A DNA stretch of 64,000 bases from Collybiopsis luxurians FD-317 M1 (lineage: Eukaryota; Basidiomycota; Agaricomycetes; Agaricales; Omphalotaceae), in contig KN834834.1 in the NCBI GenBank assembly GCA_000827265.1, positions 124,001 to 188,000 on the forward strand, in the 5' to 3' direction. The translations under genes and the position numbers were made by a program. The notes beneath the pieces were generated by a model. It did not search any database. It saw only the letters and a program-made list of their open reading frames with translations, and was not told where the DNA came from. The first letter of the stretch is position 1; each line of letters opens with the position of its first letter. This document shows, piece after piece, positions 35,790-47,369 of this stretch.

Positions 35790-36723
35790 GGGCACCTAGA
35801 TTTTTGTGTGCATCAGTGCGTGGTGCGTGTCGGTGCGTGTTGTGCATGTTAGAATATTTAATACATGTACCTCTATATTTTCATGACACTGTCTATATAA
35901 ATTTCTTATTACTCGAAAAAAAAAATGATGTCAATGTATTATCACATTATTAATTTACATACTTAAACAATATTTTATGAATTAAAAAGTTGAAATGTGT
36001 GACTAATAGCCATATTTCAATGCATTGGGTGAAGAACTTGCACATTTCACTTCCAAATGCTAAAATAACAAGCAGAAAATGCAAGAAAATATTGATACAT
36101 GCACCACACATTGGCATGCACCAGTATGCACCGACACGCACCGACACACACCGACACGCACCGACACGCACCCGTGTCACACAGTGCGTGAGAGAAGTGC
36201 ACGCACGCACGCACATCTAAACACGCATGCGTGCATATTTTGCATATATGCATGTATAATTACATACTTGCACATTGAGGTATTGGATGCCCAATGATTT
36301 GTGTGCATTATATGTACTGTAGTGTTCAACCTGCAAGCACAGAAATGAAGTGAGTCACTTATATTTGTATTTGGAAATATGCTGAAGGTGCAGTGGATTC
36401 AAGTAAGATACTTCATGTTCAGCTGACTACCTTATATCAAAGATTGGATCACTTCGGAATCACAATGTATGAACAACTGAGAGTTTCAAACTAAAATAGC
36501 TTAAGTATACTAATAATGACTATAGGTAACGAGTATCAGAATAAATTTCCCTAGAATACCCACAAACTCAAGTGTAAACAAAAGAAGAACTGAAGAGACA
36601 TATATATAAGAGGTACTTGTGGTACATACTAATGTTGAAACTGCTGCACGCACTGCACAGCCACAGTGCGTGTTCTCGGTGCACGCACCCACGCACCGTA
36701 TGCACGGAAAAATCTTGTCGCCC
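35790..36723. mobile_element. 934-bp hAT-type MITE nested in the hAT relic
   Basis: Inverted ends GGGCACCTAGATTTTTGTGT... and (complement of the right end) GGGCGACAAGATTTTTCCGT... continue with GTGCAT...GTGCGTG.GTGCGTG for about 45 bp of imperfect match. The flanking 8-bp duplication GATTAACT is perfect (35782-35789, 36724-36731). Deleting the element plus one duplication rejoins the hAT frame (HLIN then SHKSG), independent proof of insertion. No coding capacity. Confidence 0.85.
36118..36215. repeat. CACCGACACG minisatellite
   Basis: About five units of CACCGACACR/CACGCACCGACA, followed by GCACGCACGCAC; the complementary motif GTGCGTGTCGGTGCGTG lies at 35818-35850 near the left end of the same MITE. 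It forms part of the subterminal repeats of the 934-bp element. Confidence 0.6.
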
Positions 36724-37050
36724 GATTAACTCACACAAGTCAGGCAAAAATATGAAGGAATGATGCTCAAAGGATTCTCACATCTGGTATGTGTTAGAAT
36801 CATATTAATGTATTGTTACGCGATTTACCCTGGTGCCTCGTTCACATCCTCAACCTCGCAACTTAGACCATTCTCAAAGCACATAGCCAATCCAAGCACT
36901 ATGATCCTGTGGATCTAGTCACTCATGAGCCAAATATGGATGCAGTATTTTAAGATGAGATTGGGCTGGTCCGATCCATTGCTGTGAAGGTATTTTCTTT
37001 CACCGACATATTGAATATTATTTGTGATTCATGAATTGTACTTGTGTTTA

Positions 37051-37512
37051 CTGTATAGTTTCGGGGCTAAGTTCAGCCAATGTGGTGTGCTATGCGTTGC
37101 ACTTCTCAGTTCAGTAGTTCAGCGCCACCCCTGACGCGTGACAGGTCGGAACCTTAGTTCAGTTCACCCAGTTTAGCACCAGTAATGAGTGCTGGATTAC
37201 TGCCGCTATGCCACCCAATATGTACGCTGAACTTCTCAGTGCATAATTGTGATCTAAAATGGCATTCTGATTGATAACGGAGTTGTCTGCTTGAAGATTT
37301 TTTTTTTTGAGGATTACTTCTTCTCGAAACCGCAACCGCGGCAATGAAGAACAAGGCAAAAAATAAATAAATCCAAAACAGCCGAAAATCGGTCAATTTT
37401 GAAACTAGAAAATAATCAGTTCATCGACCCATATGATGCGTTATGAACATAGGAAATGGCCCAGTTCAGGGGTACGCGTTACGCATTACTGAACTTAGCC
37501 GAAACTATACAG
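37051..37512. mobile_element. 462-bp mariner-like MITE
   Basis: Inverted ends CTGTATAGTTTCGG(GG)CTAAG and TTCAG / complement at 37490-37512, about 23-25 bp with a 2-nt indel. It is flanked by TA on both sides (37049-37050, 37513-37514), the hallmark of Tc1/mariner target duplication. The interior repeats CTCAGTTCAG-like motifs and has no significant ORF. Confidence 0.75.
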
Positions 37513-37514
37513 TA

Positions 37515-38855
37515 CTCAAGCAGGTTTCAACCTATCCACATCTGCAACCGATACTGTAAATTTGGTATACTTAGTAACGGACAGAGTGCATGTTGAGCTA
37601 CTGCATCAGAGATTTGATTCCAAGTTGGTTCTCTTTGGTTTTATCCCTGACTCTGACCGAAGGGAAGGGAGGGCTGTGTTTGCTACGATCGGCCAAAATC
37701 TTCCTAAATTTCGCCACCATAGGTAATTTCTCTCCACACCCTTATCTAATCTCGGAATTCTCACGCCAGGCTCTATATGTACAATTTTTTCATGCGCTAC
37801 GTCTTCTGTCCGCTCCCCTACTTATGCAGTTGGGATAGACCTTTGGGAATCAATGACCATCACCAATGTATATAGCAATACCATTGCTTGTTTATTCTTT
37901 TGGAGTTTCCCTGCTACTGAGTCCTTGAGAGACTAACAGCTGAAAAAATGTTTCCTTCGAATTCTTTCCGAACCAAATCAGCTGCAGTCGGAGTTATATG
38001 CCACTCATGAGTCAATTGCCGGGAATCTGTACTCTTCTATCTGTGATATGTATACACAAATATTTGAAGCTGTTACCGCACACACTCTGTTCAGATCTTT
38101 TCTGCCAAAAAGTGGCTTGATATTCCCAGTGACCTCTTGTTGGCTAGCTTCCTGAACACTGTGAAGAATTCAATTGATAACATTCCAAATGAATGTATCA
38201 CGGTGACAGAACAAATACTCGTTGTACACCCCAAAACTGCCCGAGGTAACATTCAATACTAATGTCATCCCCTGTTCTCTAATAATCTTTCCATCTCCAT
38301 CCATTTACATCTTTTTAGTTTCCTTGGCAGCTCAAACACTGATAGAGGTATTCTTGATGACCTCCTTCCAACATAATCAATTCTTGCCTCCCACTCTAGA
38401 CAGTGAAAATTTGGTAATATTGGACATAATATTCCTCCGAAAGTACCCTTTTTCCATTCCTGACTCCCTCCCTAGCTGCATTGAATGTTATCGTTCTGAC
38501 CCTGACACTTTTAGCAGCCCAAATGCTGCTTGCCGCCGTAAATATGATGAACACAGGGAAAACAGAACTTGTGTATATGTCTGGATGTGAAGCTGTTTGT
38601 CGGGCAATGAGTAGACAGACAGCCTGCTGGTGTGACTATCTGTGATCGTGTTAGTTTTATAGAAGTTTAGCCCTACTATCACTTATTCAACATTAATTCA
38701 TTGATTCATGAATATATGGCTTGCACAGAGTAACTGGAGTCGGGGATTGATGCTGCGGGCAGCGCTAAGGATCAATAATTAGCAAACGACGAATATGCAT
38801 GTAAGGCGTCCACGTCACGGGGTCAGTATTAAGTTGTTTTATTCGGCGTCCACTT
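37515..38855. other. Spacer, no gene claimed
   Basis: A 122-residue plus ORF at 38222-38590 is hydrophobic at its N-terminal half but has no family motif, no splice partners and no copy in the window. Left unassigned. Confidence 0.4.
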
Positions 38856-38859
38856 TCTC

Positions 38860-40933
38860 TTACCACATTTCGTTCAGCCCACTACGCATCTGCGTCCTCA
38901 ATATCCGTCGTTTCCTTGTCTCCATCGGCGGTCTTCGATGACTACGCCGTAATGCTGGTTATATCCTTCCTCACACACCTATATGACGGAAGACATGAGC
39001 TGTATAACTACATGATTTCATATATCATTATGTCCGTATCCTTCTTTCATTCCAACTAATTGGTTTCGTTTTTCGTTGAAAACCACAGCCAACTCTCTAC
39101 GCAGTTCGTGTACGATTCCAACATCACCCCCAAAGTCGATCAAATGTCGATGATATCACTGTGTCGGTACTGCAGTGGCGCAACGGAGCTGAGCTGGCTA
39201 CGATGAGGAGAAGGAAGAGTAATGATGTCAATGTGAGTGCCACCGTCTTTCGACTTACGATGTGCTGTCAATGATAGGTTCTTCGTCTACTTATAACTTT
39301 CTCAACTTCGTCCTTTCTCAGCGACCACTCAACTCAATCAACCTGCCGTCTCATCGCAACCGCCATTTTTACCATTTGGCGAATGAATATGCATATTCTA
39401 ACCACTATGGAGATGGAGACAGATATCGAGACGGAACCGGAACCAGATGAATCCTATACTACCTATCTTTACCACCCGAACCTCCCCTAACCCAAGCTCA
39501 GGCTCAAACCCCAACTCGATTCAGATTCTGAATACAAACACCAACTCGAACGCCAACGCCGATAATCTACTTTCGTCCTTATCCCCATTTGACGACCTGA
39601 ATCGAGCAATCCATTCGTGAACCCCGTCCTTCCGCGAGTACAGGCACAAACATTTTCCTCTTTCCCTCCTCCTCCCCCTCTCGCCTCATCAGTGTCGCTT
39701 GCGGCCTCTGCTTCTTCCTCTGATTCAATCTACTCCCTGTCTCCTATTGCGTCTCTATCTTTGTCCCATTCGGTCCCTGGAACGGATATAGAGGATAATG
39801 TGGAGCTTTTGGATTATGTCTCGTCAATGTCTTCTGCGATGAGTGTGAGTACACGACTGGAAGGGAGGTTTTGCCGGTCCCTTCTGAGGTTGTATCGGAT
39901 GTACTTTCTTCGGAGTTTTTGTATCCCGAGTTGTCGGTTTCTGGAGGGGGACAGGAACAGGAACAGGTAGGTGGATCCTTTGTGGGGTTGAGTTGGCCGA
40001 TGACGAAGACGGCGACAGGAAGGAAGGCGTTGGTGGGGGAGTCGAGGACTGGTCCTGGATCCAGTCGTAGTTCTACCACCAGTTCTACTACCGGTTCTGA
40101 TGCTGGTTTTGGTGCTGGTGCTGGTACTGGGGCTGGTTCCATTGGTACTCGTTGCCTCTACAAACAGGGTATCTTACACGAGAGCAGATCCTGCACCTAA
40201 TTGACGTTTCAGAGTCTCAGTCTCTGGCTCAGTCGGGGTCGGGATTGGGTATGGGATTGGGATTGGTATGGCGCTCGCAAAGCAGGCTATCTGCGTCTGT
40301 GATGACAACGACGAGGTCTACTGTACCTGGTCATGCGACTGGTGTGTCAGGTTCAGCTACTGGGACTAGTACCGCTGCGTCGTTGGTTTACACTTCCTTC
40401 ACTGCATCTCCGAATTCGAATCCGAACCCAATGTTACCTTCTTCTCCGGCAGCTTTACCTCCACTATCCCTCACGACGTCGACGACGAGTGGGAGTAGGA
40501 GTAGGGCTAGTTCGAGTTCGAGGAGGTATTTTTCACCGTTTGCGTCTGTGGAGCGTTCACCTACTGTGTCTCCAAGATTGGGGCCGGGTGCTGCTGCTCC
40601 TCCTCGTGATCCCGCTGCTCCATTTTCTGTATCTGCTTCATCTGCTGCGCCTGTACAGGTAATGTCGGATTCTGAAGATTATGAGTACAATATTCGTTCG
40701 GTGTCTGAATCGATGTCGGGGTTGGATATTGAGGAGGTTGAGGGGTTGGGGCATGAGGCGGGAGAGGGACATGGACGACGAGGTCAATGTCAACGTCAAG
40801 GGCTGGGACGGGGACAAGGAGGGACAGGGGGTGGTGTTGGTTATACCGGTAGGAGTCAAAGTTGAATACACGGTCAGGGATTCGGGAGGGGATTAGTGAG
40901 AGTGGGAGTGGGAGTGAGTTTAGCTTTGTGTAA
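38860..40933 (+). pseudogene. Ser-rich S gene copy S4, truncated and frameshifted
   Basis: The unit begins inside S intron 1 (match to 8865 onward), so promoter and exon 1 are missing. Exon 2 (from 39105) reads FVYDSNITPKVDQ and then jumps across a deletion of about 270 bp to the DDTVSVLQW segment in the wrong frame. Exon 3 is open in pieces: 39617-39970, 39871-40200 and 40152-40865, with YLTREQILHLIDVSESQSLA and SESMSGLDIEEVEGLG. The shared end is SFV-stop at 40933. Confidence 0.8.
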
Positions 40934-41284
40934 AGGGGGATCGTAGGTGGGTAATGGTCGATAGTCAATAGTCATGCTCAGTTGAACGTTGATGTGTTGG
41001 GTTGTTTCGAGTATTCCGTAATATCTGAGGGAAGGGATGTACAGCTTGTTGTTTAGGGCACTCGGGTACTATGTGGGTAGGGGGTGGGACACAGAATGGT
41101 TGGACAGATGCTTGCCAAGCGAGATATGTCCGTTGTTCATTGGTGTATTGGTGCATTGGTTCATTGTATTGGTACTTTGCCGTCTTTGGCGTTGTGTAGA
41201 TGTTTATTTGTTGGTTTTTTTCACTTAGCTTTTCTTTGCATAACTAAATTATTCGAGCTAAGGGTTTGTTTGTATACATGATTC

Positions 41285-41585
41285 GATGACTCTGCTCGAG
41301 GAATTTCCTGAACTGTGAGACTGGATCCGCCTAATAACCGCAAGTAATCTTCTTTGCTTGGACAGCCTGGAGCGAATATATCCGCAGCTGTTGGCATTTT
41401 ATGTTGCTGTGTTGGTATGATGTGCGCATTCAAGACGTGAATCGCGCAGTCTGCTAACCAGGACTGTGTGCCGGTAAACATACTAGCATGACACTCAGCA
41501 TGTTCAAGGAAATCTGCTGGACAGGATTGATCGAAACATACAACATACATCAAAGATATTGTTGCAACCCCTTGAACTAGAACCA
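41285..41585 (-). pseudogene. Antisense 3' relic of an M-type gene (unit C)
   Basis: The minus strand reads GVATISLMYVV, DCAIHVLNAHIIPTQQHKMP then TAADIFAPGCPSK, a clear match to the M last exon (IATISLM, DAHVIPTQQH, AGDICTP). One long open frame (123 codons) is preserved, but no upstream exons exist. Best preserved of the three antisense relics. Confidence 0.65.
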
Positions 41586-41742
41586 CCACCATGTGTGTTC
41601 AGCGGCCGGTGTTTCAGTGGCCAAGGCCCAAGGGGATGAGTCGCTGCAACCGCAGCAAAACTAACTAGACGTGCCTGCTCTGAAAAACGTCAACTTGACT
41701 CATGGTGCAGATGCTATCCCTGATGTGGATCCTCACGCTCTT

Positions 41743-42640
41743 TCCTTGCTCCAACAGGTCCGGCACAAGTTTCTTCGTCGCCTGTTGTGCGTCTACAGTC
41801 GTTCCATGTCCCCTCTATTCTCGGAATCCGGTCTGCCCCTCATTGAATATCGCCATGTTATTTTGGCGCCTAGATTACCTTCGAGGCTTTCCCAGGGACA
41901 GCTACGCATACATAACATTGCTAGTCAATCTGCAAATGGTCAACAACGGTCTTCCCTGCTGGCTCCTGAATCTAATTCTCACCCTGGGTAACCTGCCTGA
42001 GAAAGTTTGCCTTCCTAACATTGCTCTCAACTCTGCCCCTGATGCCATCTCTAAACTCTGCGGCGGGATTTGCAATGTTGTGGGATAATCCCTGTTGAGA
42101 AATGCAATGGCTAACTCTTGGTTATATTTGCTGCTTGACTTCTCCGAATGCTACTTATGATTACTACATCTCGCGCGAGATTTTGTGAATCCCACTTTGA
42201 GACGCCTGGGCATGCACTGCTTCCAAGTATGTCCACGCGGAAGTCTGCTCCTTGCGGAATGAATATTGACACTCGGCTTCCCGAATTTCTAATCTTGCCA
42301 TTCCAGTCATCTTGAGTGACTGGCAATTGATTGAGTAGTTGAAGAGGTCTATTTTGATTGGAAGCTTGTAGCTACGACAGCGTTGAAGTTCATGTATGGT
42401 GTAGCTCAGGTACGAGGAAGGACCAAGCTACTCCGCATGCCAAACTTTTAGCGAAAGCGGTTCGGGGAAAAGCGCCTCTGATGAGAATTTTTGAGTGGTC
42501 GGCTCGGGAGCGGTGTCGATTGAACTTGCTGTGGGTAGTACCGCTGATATCGGCATAACGAGTTGGCGATGTACTCGTAGGAGGAGTCGGGTGAATTTTG
42601 GAATATTTGCGTAGTGAATGTGTATTGGTGCATTGTACGT
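41743..42640 (+). mobile_element. LINE-like ORF2 relic (unit C)
   Basis: Clearest copy: VRHKFLRRLLCVYSRSMSPL, SESGLPLIEYRHVILA, then in a shifted frame LDYLRGFPRDSYAYITLLVN, NGLPCWLLNLILTLGNLPEK and DAISKLCGGICNVVG. The pre-insertion site of the 1162-bp hAT element of unit A lies just before it. No catalytic residues remain. Confidence 0.45.
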
Positions 42641-43187
42641 ACGTCACCCTTCTTCCCGCTACTTCCAGCTGTGCCAAGTCTGGGGCCCCGCTGTGCATAA
42701 TCTGTCTATCTATCAAGCTAAAGTGTCACGTGGGTATTTGACAACTTGAAATGGATCCTAGTGGATCTAACAGCGTTAAAGACTGGTAAGGAACAACGTC
42801 AAGAAAGTAATTGTTTCATCTATTCATTTGTCTCAGAGTTCAATCACAAATAGAATTAAAATCATGGTTGGAAGGGCCATGTCACTGTGCAACACAGTGA
42901 AAATAACGGCCGTAAAATAGACTGAAAATTTTTATGAAAAAGGTTACCCTTTCTAGCAAAATTCCCGAATGGAAAAAACAAACATTTTCGAGTGAAAAAA
43001 GCTGTGAAAAAGCCGATTTTTTTTTTCAGCGGAGAAAACAAATGGGCGATGAGCGGGCAACATTTCAATTTCCACGTGAGCTTTGCACCTGTTGCTAAGG
43101 TTTACTATCAGCTGTGCTAGGGATGTTTAAGAGTAATGAAGATTAAGAGATACCCTACCAAAGACAACCCCCCTCGCATCTTGTGCA

Positions 43188-44475
43188 ATGTCAAACAACA
43201 CTACACTGAGCCCTGCTATTCCTTTTGAGCTCCTGCCTGCGTCAATTGCTCTATCATTTCAAGTGAATAGTTACATAGATGTGACAGTTGTTGGGGTATG
43301 TTCTTATTACTTTCGATCAAGAGTGTATTTTTATTGCCAGTTCTAGGTCTTCATCTGGGATGCTTTGTCAAACATTGCAGCTGATTGGAACCTGTTCCGC
43401 ACGGCCAGAAACAAGCTTTCTTTTGCAATTTATCTTATTTCGAGGTAAGTTTCAGAACTTTTTGATCTAAATGAAATACTGAAATAGGGGCTTAGAATTG
43501 GCACTTTTGCTTTTCTTCTTGGCCGGGTGATTTTTGCAAGTCAGTACTATTCAAATGTTCCGCAGGGGGTTATAGGCTTAATCACAAAACTTGTAGCTTA
43601 CCCAATTGGCAACTGCAAGATTGCAAGTATTGCGATAGACAGCTTATACCCAATCGGAGTCCCCGGTTCCTGCCTGCTCTTTTTCTTCAGGGTTCGCGCT
43701 GTATATCACGGCCATAGGAATGCCATTGTTTTCTTTGCCTTCTTGTGGGTTGCAGTGCTAGGAACATGTCTTGTTGTGCCCTTTGGTTTAGTGGTCAATG
43801 GTAATCTCAAGCCTACACAATATTGTATTAGCACATCCATCAAGCCTTTCCTGGGTGCAGCAGTAATTGTTCCGACTGTTCATGACACTGTGGTCTTTCT
43901 AGCAGTGTCATACAAGCTAATGTCCCATAGCTTGACTGAGCCTCGCGGATTGCAGGAGCGCATTTTGGGAAATAATTTGCCGAGATTTTCTAGGGCAATG
44001 TTTCGAGATAGTCAGAAATATTATTTGTAGGTCTTTCCTTCCTTCTTTATATTTCATGGTTTGTTCTCCTGGCTTAGTTTCATTTCAATGAATTGCATTG
44101 AATTTTATTTTGAAATTTTTCTTTTTTTCCTGTTTTAGAGTAACAGTTTTGGCGAATATAGCAACAATTTCTTTAATGTTTGCTCCAATCAATCCAGCCA
44201 AGCAGATTACTTTAAACCTGCCAAACGTCATGCTCACAAATGTTATGGCATGCTATGTTTACCGGCACACAATCCTTGTCGGTAAGATGCGCGATGTAGG
44301 TCTTACAATAGATGCCCATGTCATACCCACACAGCAACATAACGTTCCAATAGCCGGGGATTTTCACGGGAATAATGGCACTTCTGCTGCTGTAAATAGC
44401 ATTATTGTGGAGATGACTCAAGTGACATGGGTGGAGGACAAGGCTAATTCAGGAGGATCCTTCTCAGCTGCTTGA
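43188..44475 (+). CDS. Seven-helix integral membrane protein M5 (intact)
   Basis: Four exons, join(43188..43295,43347..43444,43496..44026,44139..44475), 357 residues. Same organisation and motifs as M3: IPFELLPASIALSFQVN, VFIWDALSNIAADWNLF, RIGTFAFLLGRVIFASQYYS, FFFRVRAVYHG, PTVHDTVVFLAVSYKLM, LPRFSRAMFRDSQKYYL, NVMACYVYRHT and a tail ending GGSFSAA. Three residues of the tail (ICTPR region) are missing relative to M3. All introns are 51-112 bp; intron 1 here has the normal GT donor (GGGGTATGTTC), unlike M1, M2 and M3. The upstream flank has lost about 320 bp that contain the TATA-like box of its paralogues, so expression may differ. Confidence 0.8.
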
Positions 44476-45030
44476 CTTCAAAGTGCGGGAGACTCATATG
44501 TAGTCCATCTAATATTGTGACTAGCTGTTCATTCATTTTTCAGCTTTCTTGTTTGGCTTGGATGACTTAATTATTCAATAAGTGAGGACCACCAATGCAG
44601 ATAAGAAAACAGTAGACATTGAGAACACCGATGCATAGTGGGCTTGACAAAATGTCGCGATAGAAAGTGTGCATGTACTACAGGCAAATAAACTAGATAT
44701 TGAACAGCATGACACTGTGTAGATGTACACATCTTTTTTAACAACAAACCGGCCGCATCAGCTTCTCCAAGGGCACATAACTTTTACCGTAACGGTATAG
44801 TAGCGTCAACAGTTAATCATCAAGTAGTACTGACAAAGAGTCGCTGTGATATTACCGCGCTGCAGTATACCACAATGCTGATACTTACTGGCATTTGTTA
44901 TACATTACCAAACACTAGATCACCTTCAATTTTGCAACAGAAGCAACTTGTGATTAAAAATTTGAGGTCCTGGATATGTATATCAACTAAGAAAATCACC
45001 ATTGAGTTTACAGACTCATCAAGTTACCTT
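44476..45030. repeat. Conserved 3' flank of M genes (unit C)
   Basis: 44476-44770 matches 29498-29800 after M3. Beyond 44800, no homologue and no gene. Confidence 0.5.
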
Positions 45031-45034
45031 TGGG

Positions 45035-45240
45035 TTATGCAGGTTACAACAAGGCTACAGTATGTTACAGTATAAAACACCAGTCAGGTTACGCTAGGTC
45101 ACAACAAGGTTACGGTAGGTTACGATAAAGTCACAGTCAGTCACTGCAAGGTTACAGTAAAGTTATAGCAAAGCTACAGTTTAGTATGCTGCTCACTATG
45201 TTCACAGTAGAGTAATTTTAGCAGGTTACAGTATTACCTA
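45035..45240. repeat. Degenerate GGTTACAGTA repeats
   Basis: About ten loosely repeated units of (A)GGTTAC(A/G)GTA, for example AAGGTTACGGTAGGTTACG and GCAAGGTTACAGTAAAG; further units at 45625-45660 (ATGGTTACAGTAAGGTTACA). A diverged minisatellite with a period of about 10-12 nt, split by 390 bp of unrelated sequence. Confidence 0.6.
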
Positions 45241-45830
45241 GAATGTAATAAGAATGGAACCTGAACAGAAGTTCAGAACAGAGGAACAGCTGTATGAGAG
45301 TATAACTACTCACCTATGGGGCAATATTTTTCAATATGACGTTGGTCTTTCAATCTCATTGTAAGTACCATCCGAACCTCATCAACCAGTACTCCGATGT
45401 CTCTCATTGCAGATTGGGTGGACTTAATCATAATGTCATTCTGCAAGTGTGAGACTTTTGTCAAGCTTACTGTTGTAGTATCTCAGTGCCAACAGGAACG
45501 AGGAACTAATTGATGGCCGCACGCAGCCGAGCTCCTTCAGGTCGCTTGGGGTCAGGCGGCATCTCAACGTATCAATTGATGTGCTGATGAAATCAATCTT
45601 GACAATATTGGGTTTTATTGTCATAACATGGTTACAGTAAGGTTACAGTAGGGGTTACGGTAAGTATAGTGTGCCGGATTGTAGTACTCGTGACAAACCC
45701 AGCAATGCAACCACCAGCAGACCCAGTATTAGACATCTTAAATATAGCCTCTGTTGTGAACATCACAGGTGGGTAATCTTTCGAGCAGATTTCCATCTCA
45801 TACTTCAATAACTAAGTAGCGCCGGCAGGG
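45240..45830. other. Spacer, no gene seen
   Basis: No conserved ORF; contains the second block of GGTTACAGTA units at 45625-45660. Confidence 0.4.
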
Positions 45831-45834
45831 GGCA

Positions 45835-46085
45835 AAATGTGGGTAAGGGGTGGGACACAGGATGGTTGGACAGAGAGACTCATTGGCGAGATATGTCCAT
45901 TGTATTGGTGTATTGGTGTATTGGTTCATTATATTGGTACTTTGCCGTCTTTTGTGTAGTGTAGATTTTTGTTCGTTAGTTTTTTTTTTCCTAACTTCTC
46001 GTTGGATAACTAAATTATCCGAGTTGAGGGTTTGTTTGTATACACGACTTGATAATGACTCTGCTCGAAGAGTTCCGTGATAAAG
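45835..46085. repeat. Orphan S 3' flank
   Basis: Matches the S 3' flank (GGGACACAG.ATGGTTGGACAG, GTATTGG.GTATTGGT, ACTAAATTATCCGAGTTGAG). No S coding sequence lies upstream, so this is a truncated array unit and the right edge of the S-M array. Confidence 0.6.
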
Positions 46086-47335
46086 TTCTTTGGGATTCAA
46101 TGCCAATTGCAGATGAACCATTGCAGTTAATCACTATGACTGGCTCAATTTTTTGAGGCCGTGATCATTACCTTAAATAGATTTGAAATAAATTCCTATT
46201 TTCACCTGAAAAAATGCTAGCAATTCAGAGCCATTTTTGCCCTGTATTATAATGGTGTATGCAGATTGGTTGAGGTTCAATTTTCAATTTGGATCCGAGG
46301 CCTGGTATCTGTGATTATTAATTACTCAGCGTCTGCCATTAAAACTGGTGGTAAGGCATCAAAGATACAATCAGTTTCAATGGCAAATTGCAGAATTGCC
46401 TGCAGTAGTGGTATCAAGTAAGATTGACACCACTTTATATACAACTCCCAATGCATTCACTAAGAGGAACATTATACATCATTAGATGTAGAGTAATGAC
46501 CTTGGTCCTTAAGTAACTAAGAGGCATTGAACCTTCAGTGACAATGTAAGTGAACATGGAAGTGAGAATTAATCAATTGCATTCAGAAGCTGCTCAAGCA
46601 GTCTATTAGTATATTGAAAAGGCTAAAATGGAGAATGTATCACTATTCGTCCATGTCGCTGTCAGAGTTCTCATTGTCTCAGTCGGATTGTAAAGACTCC
46701 AATCTAACTCAGTACACTTTTGATCACATCTGTGATCTTCAATAAACTTTTGAAATCTGCCAGGACCAAAGTCCTGAACACCACTGTCACTGAAAGAAGG
46801 TAAACAACATGTAAGTTCAAAACAATGTTGATGATCATCAAACCATCCTCTCACCCAGTGGTTGTATGAGACACAACATCAAAGGGGACATTAGAGGGTC
46901 ATCTACTGTTTGAGCTGTTGGTCATCGGGGCTAGACAGAGAGATTCGTGATAACATTCTTCCAGCATATTGAAACACTTACTTTGAAGATCAACAAATAC
47001 CGGTCTTTTGTATCCATTCAAAGGAGAAAGGAGTGAAGGTGGTCATTGTAAGTCCGACTTCCTAGAGGTCTTTTTGATTCCAGAAGCCATGCAATGCAAC
47101 AATCCTGAGGAGGCAAATTCTGAAAATTTTCAGAGGTATACCCAGAAGCTGGAGACCTTGCCAATAACTTCAACAGTGACTTGAAAGTCAGTAACACTGA
47201 TATCTACGGGCAACTTTGAATTAACAATGGCATTCATGCAAACCAATAGACTTCATACCCTCGGCAATGCTAATCTGGTTTTTCCTTGCATCAGTCTTGA
47301 ATTTGTCAAGGATATCTCTAGCACAGGCGAGATGA
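46086..47335. other. Spacer, no gene seen
   Basis: Short non-conserved ORFs only; nothing recognised. Confidence 0.4.
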
Positions 47336-47369
47336 GAAACCCCTCAGGATCAAATGGGCATCAGAATGG

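Larger units (their letters stand above)
35000..36992 (+). mobile_element. hAT transposase relic, split by a nested MITE
   Basis: Recognisable hAT transposase blocks occur in order: KDVEARKKAQVTTEGSQSTI, DNLSEQAARGWLIETDQ, KIPNRKATYCAIINLFKKNL, WQATNGNAYFAVNGHWIKEA, FTQMDTAHSDPLLRHALFKI and NNATNNDAMLARISHLIN (to 35789), then after the nested element SHKSGKNMKE, WCLVHILNLAT, SKHYDPVDLVTHEPNMDAVF and DEIGLVRSIAVK (to 36990). Stops and frameshifts are scattered throughout and the C-terminal dimerisation domain is missing. The element ends are not found. Confidence 0.7.

Noticed and set aside
38222..38590. 122-residue ORF with a hydrophobic N-terminal part
   Set aside because: No splice partners, family motif or second copy; kept only as unassigned.
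45035..45240. CRISPR-like repeat array
   Set aside because: Units are short, degenerate and lack uniform spacers, and the genome is eukaryotic.
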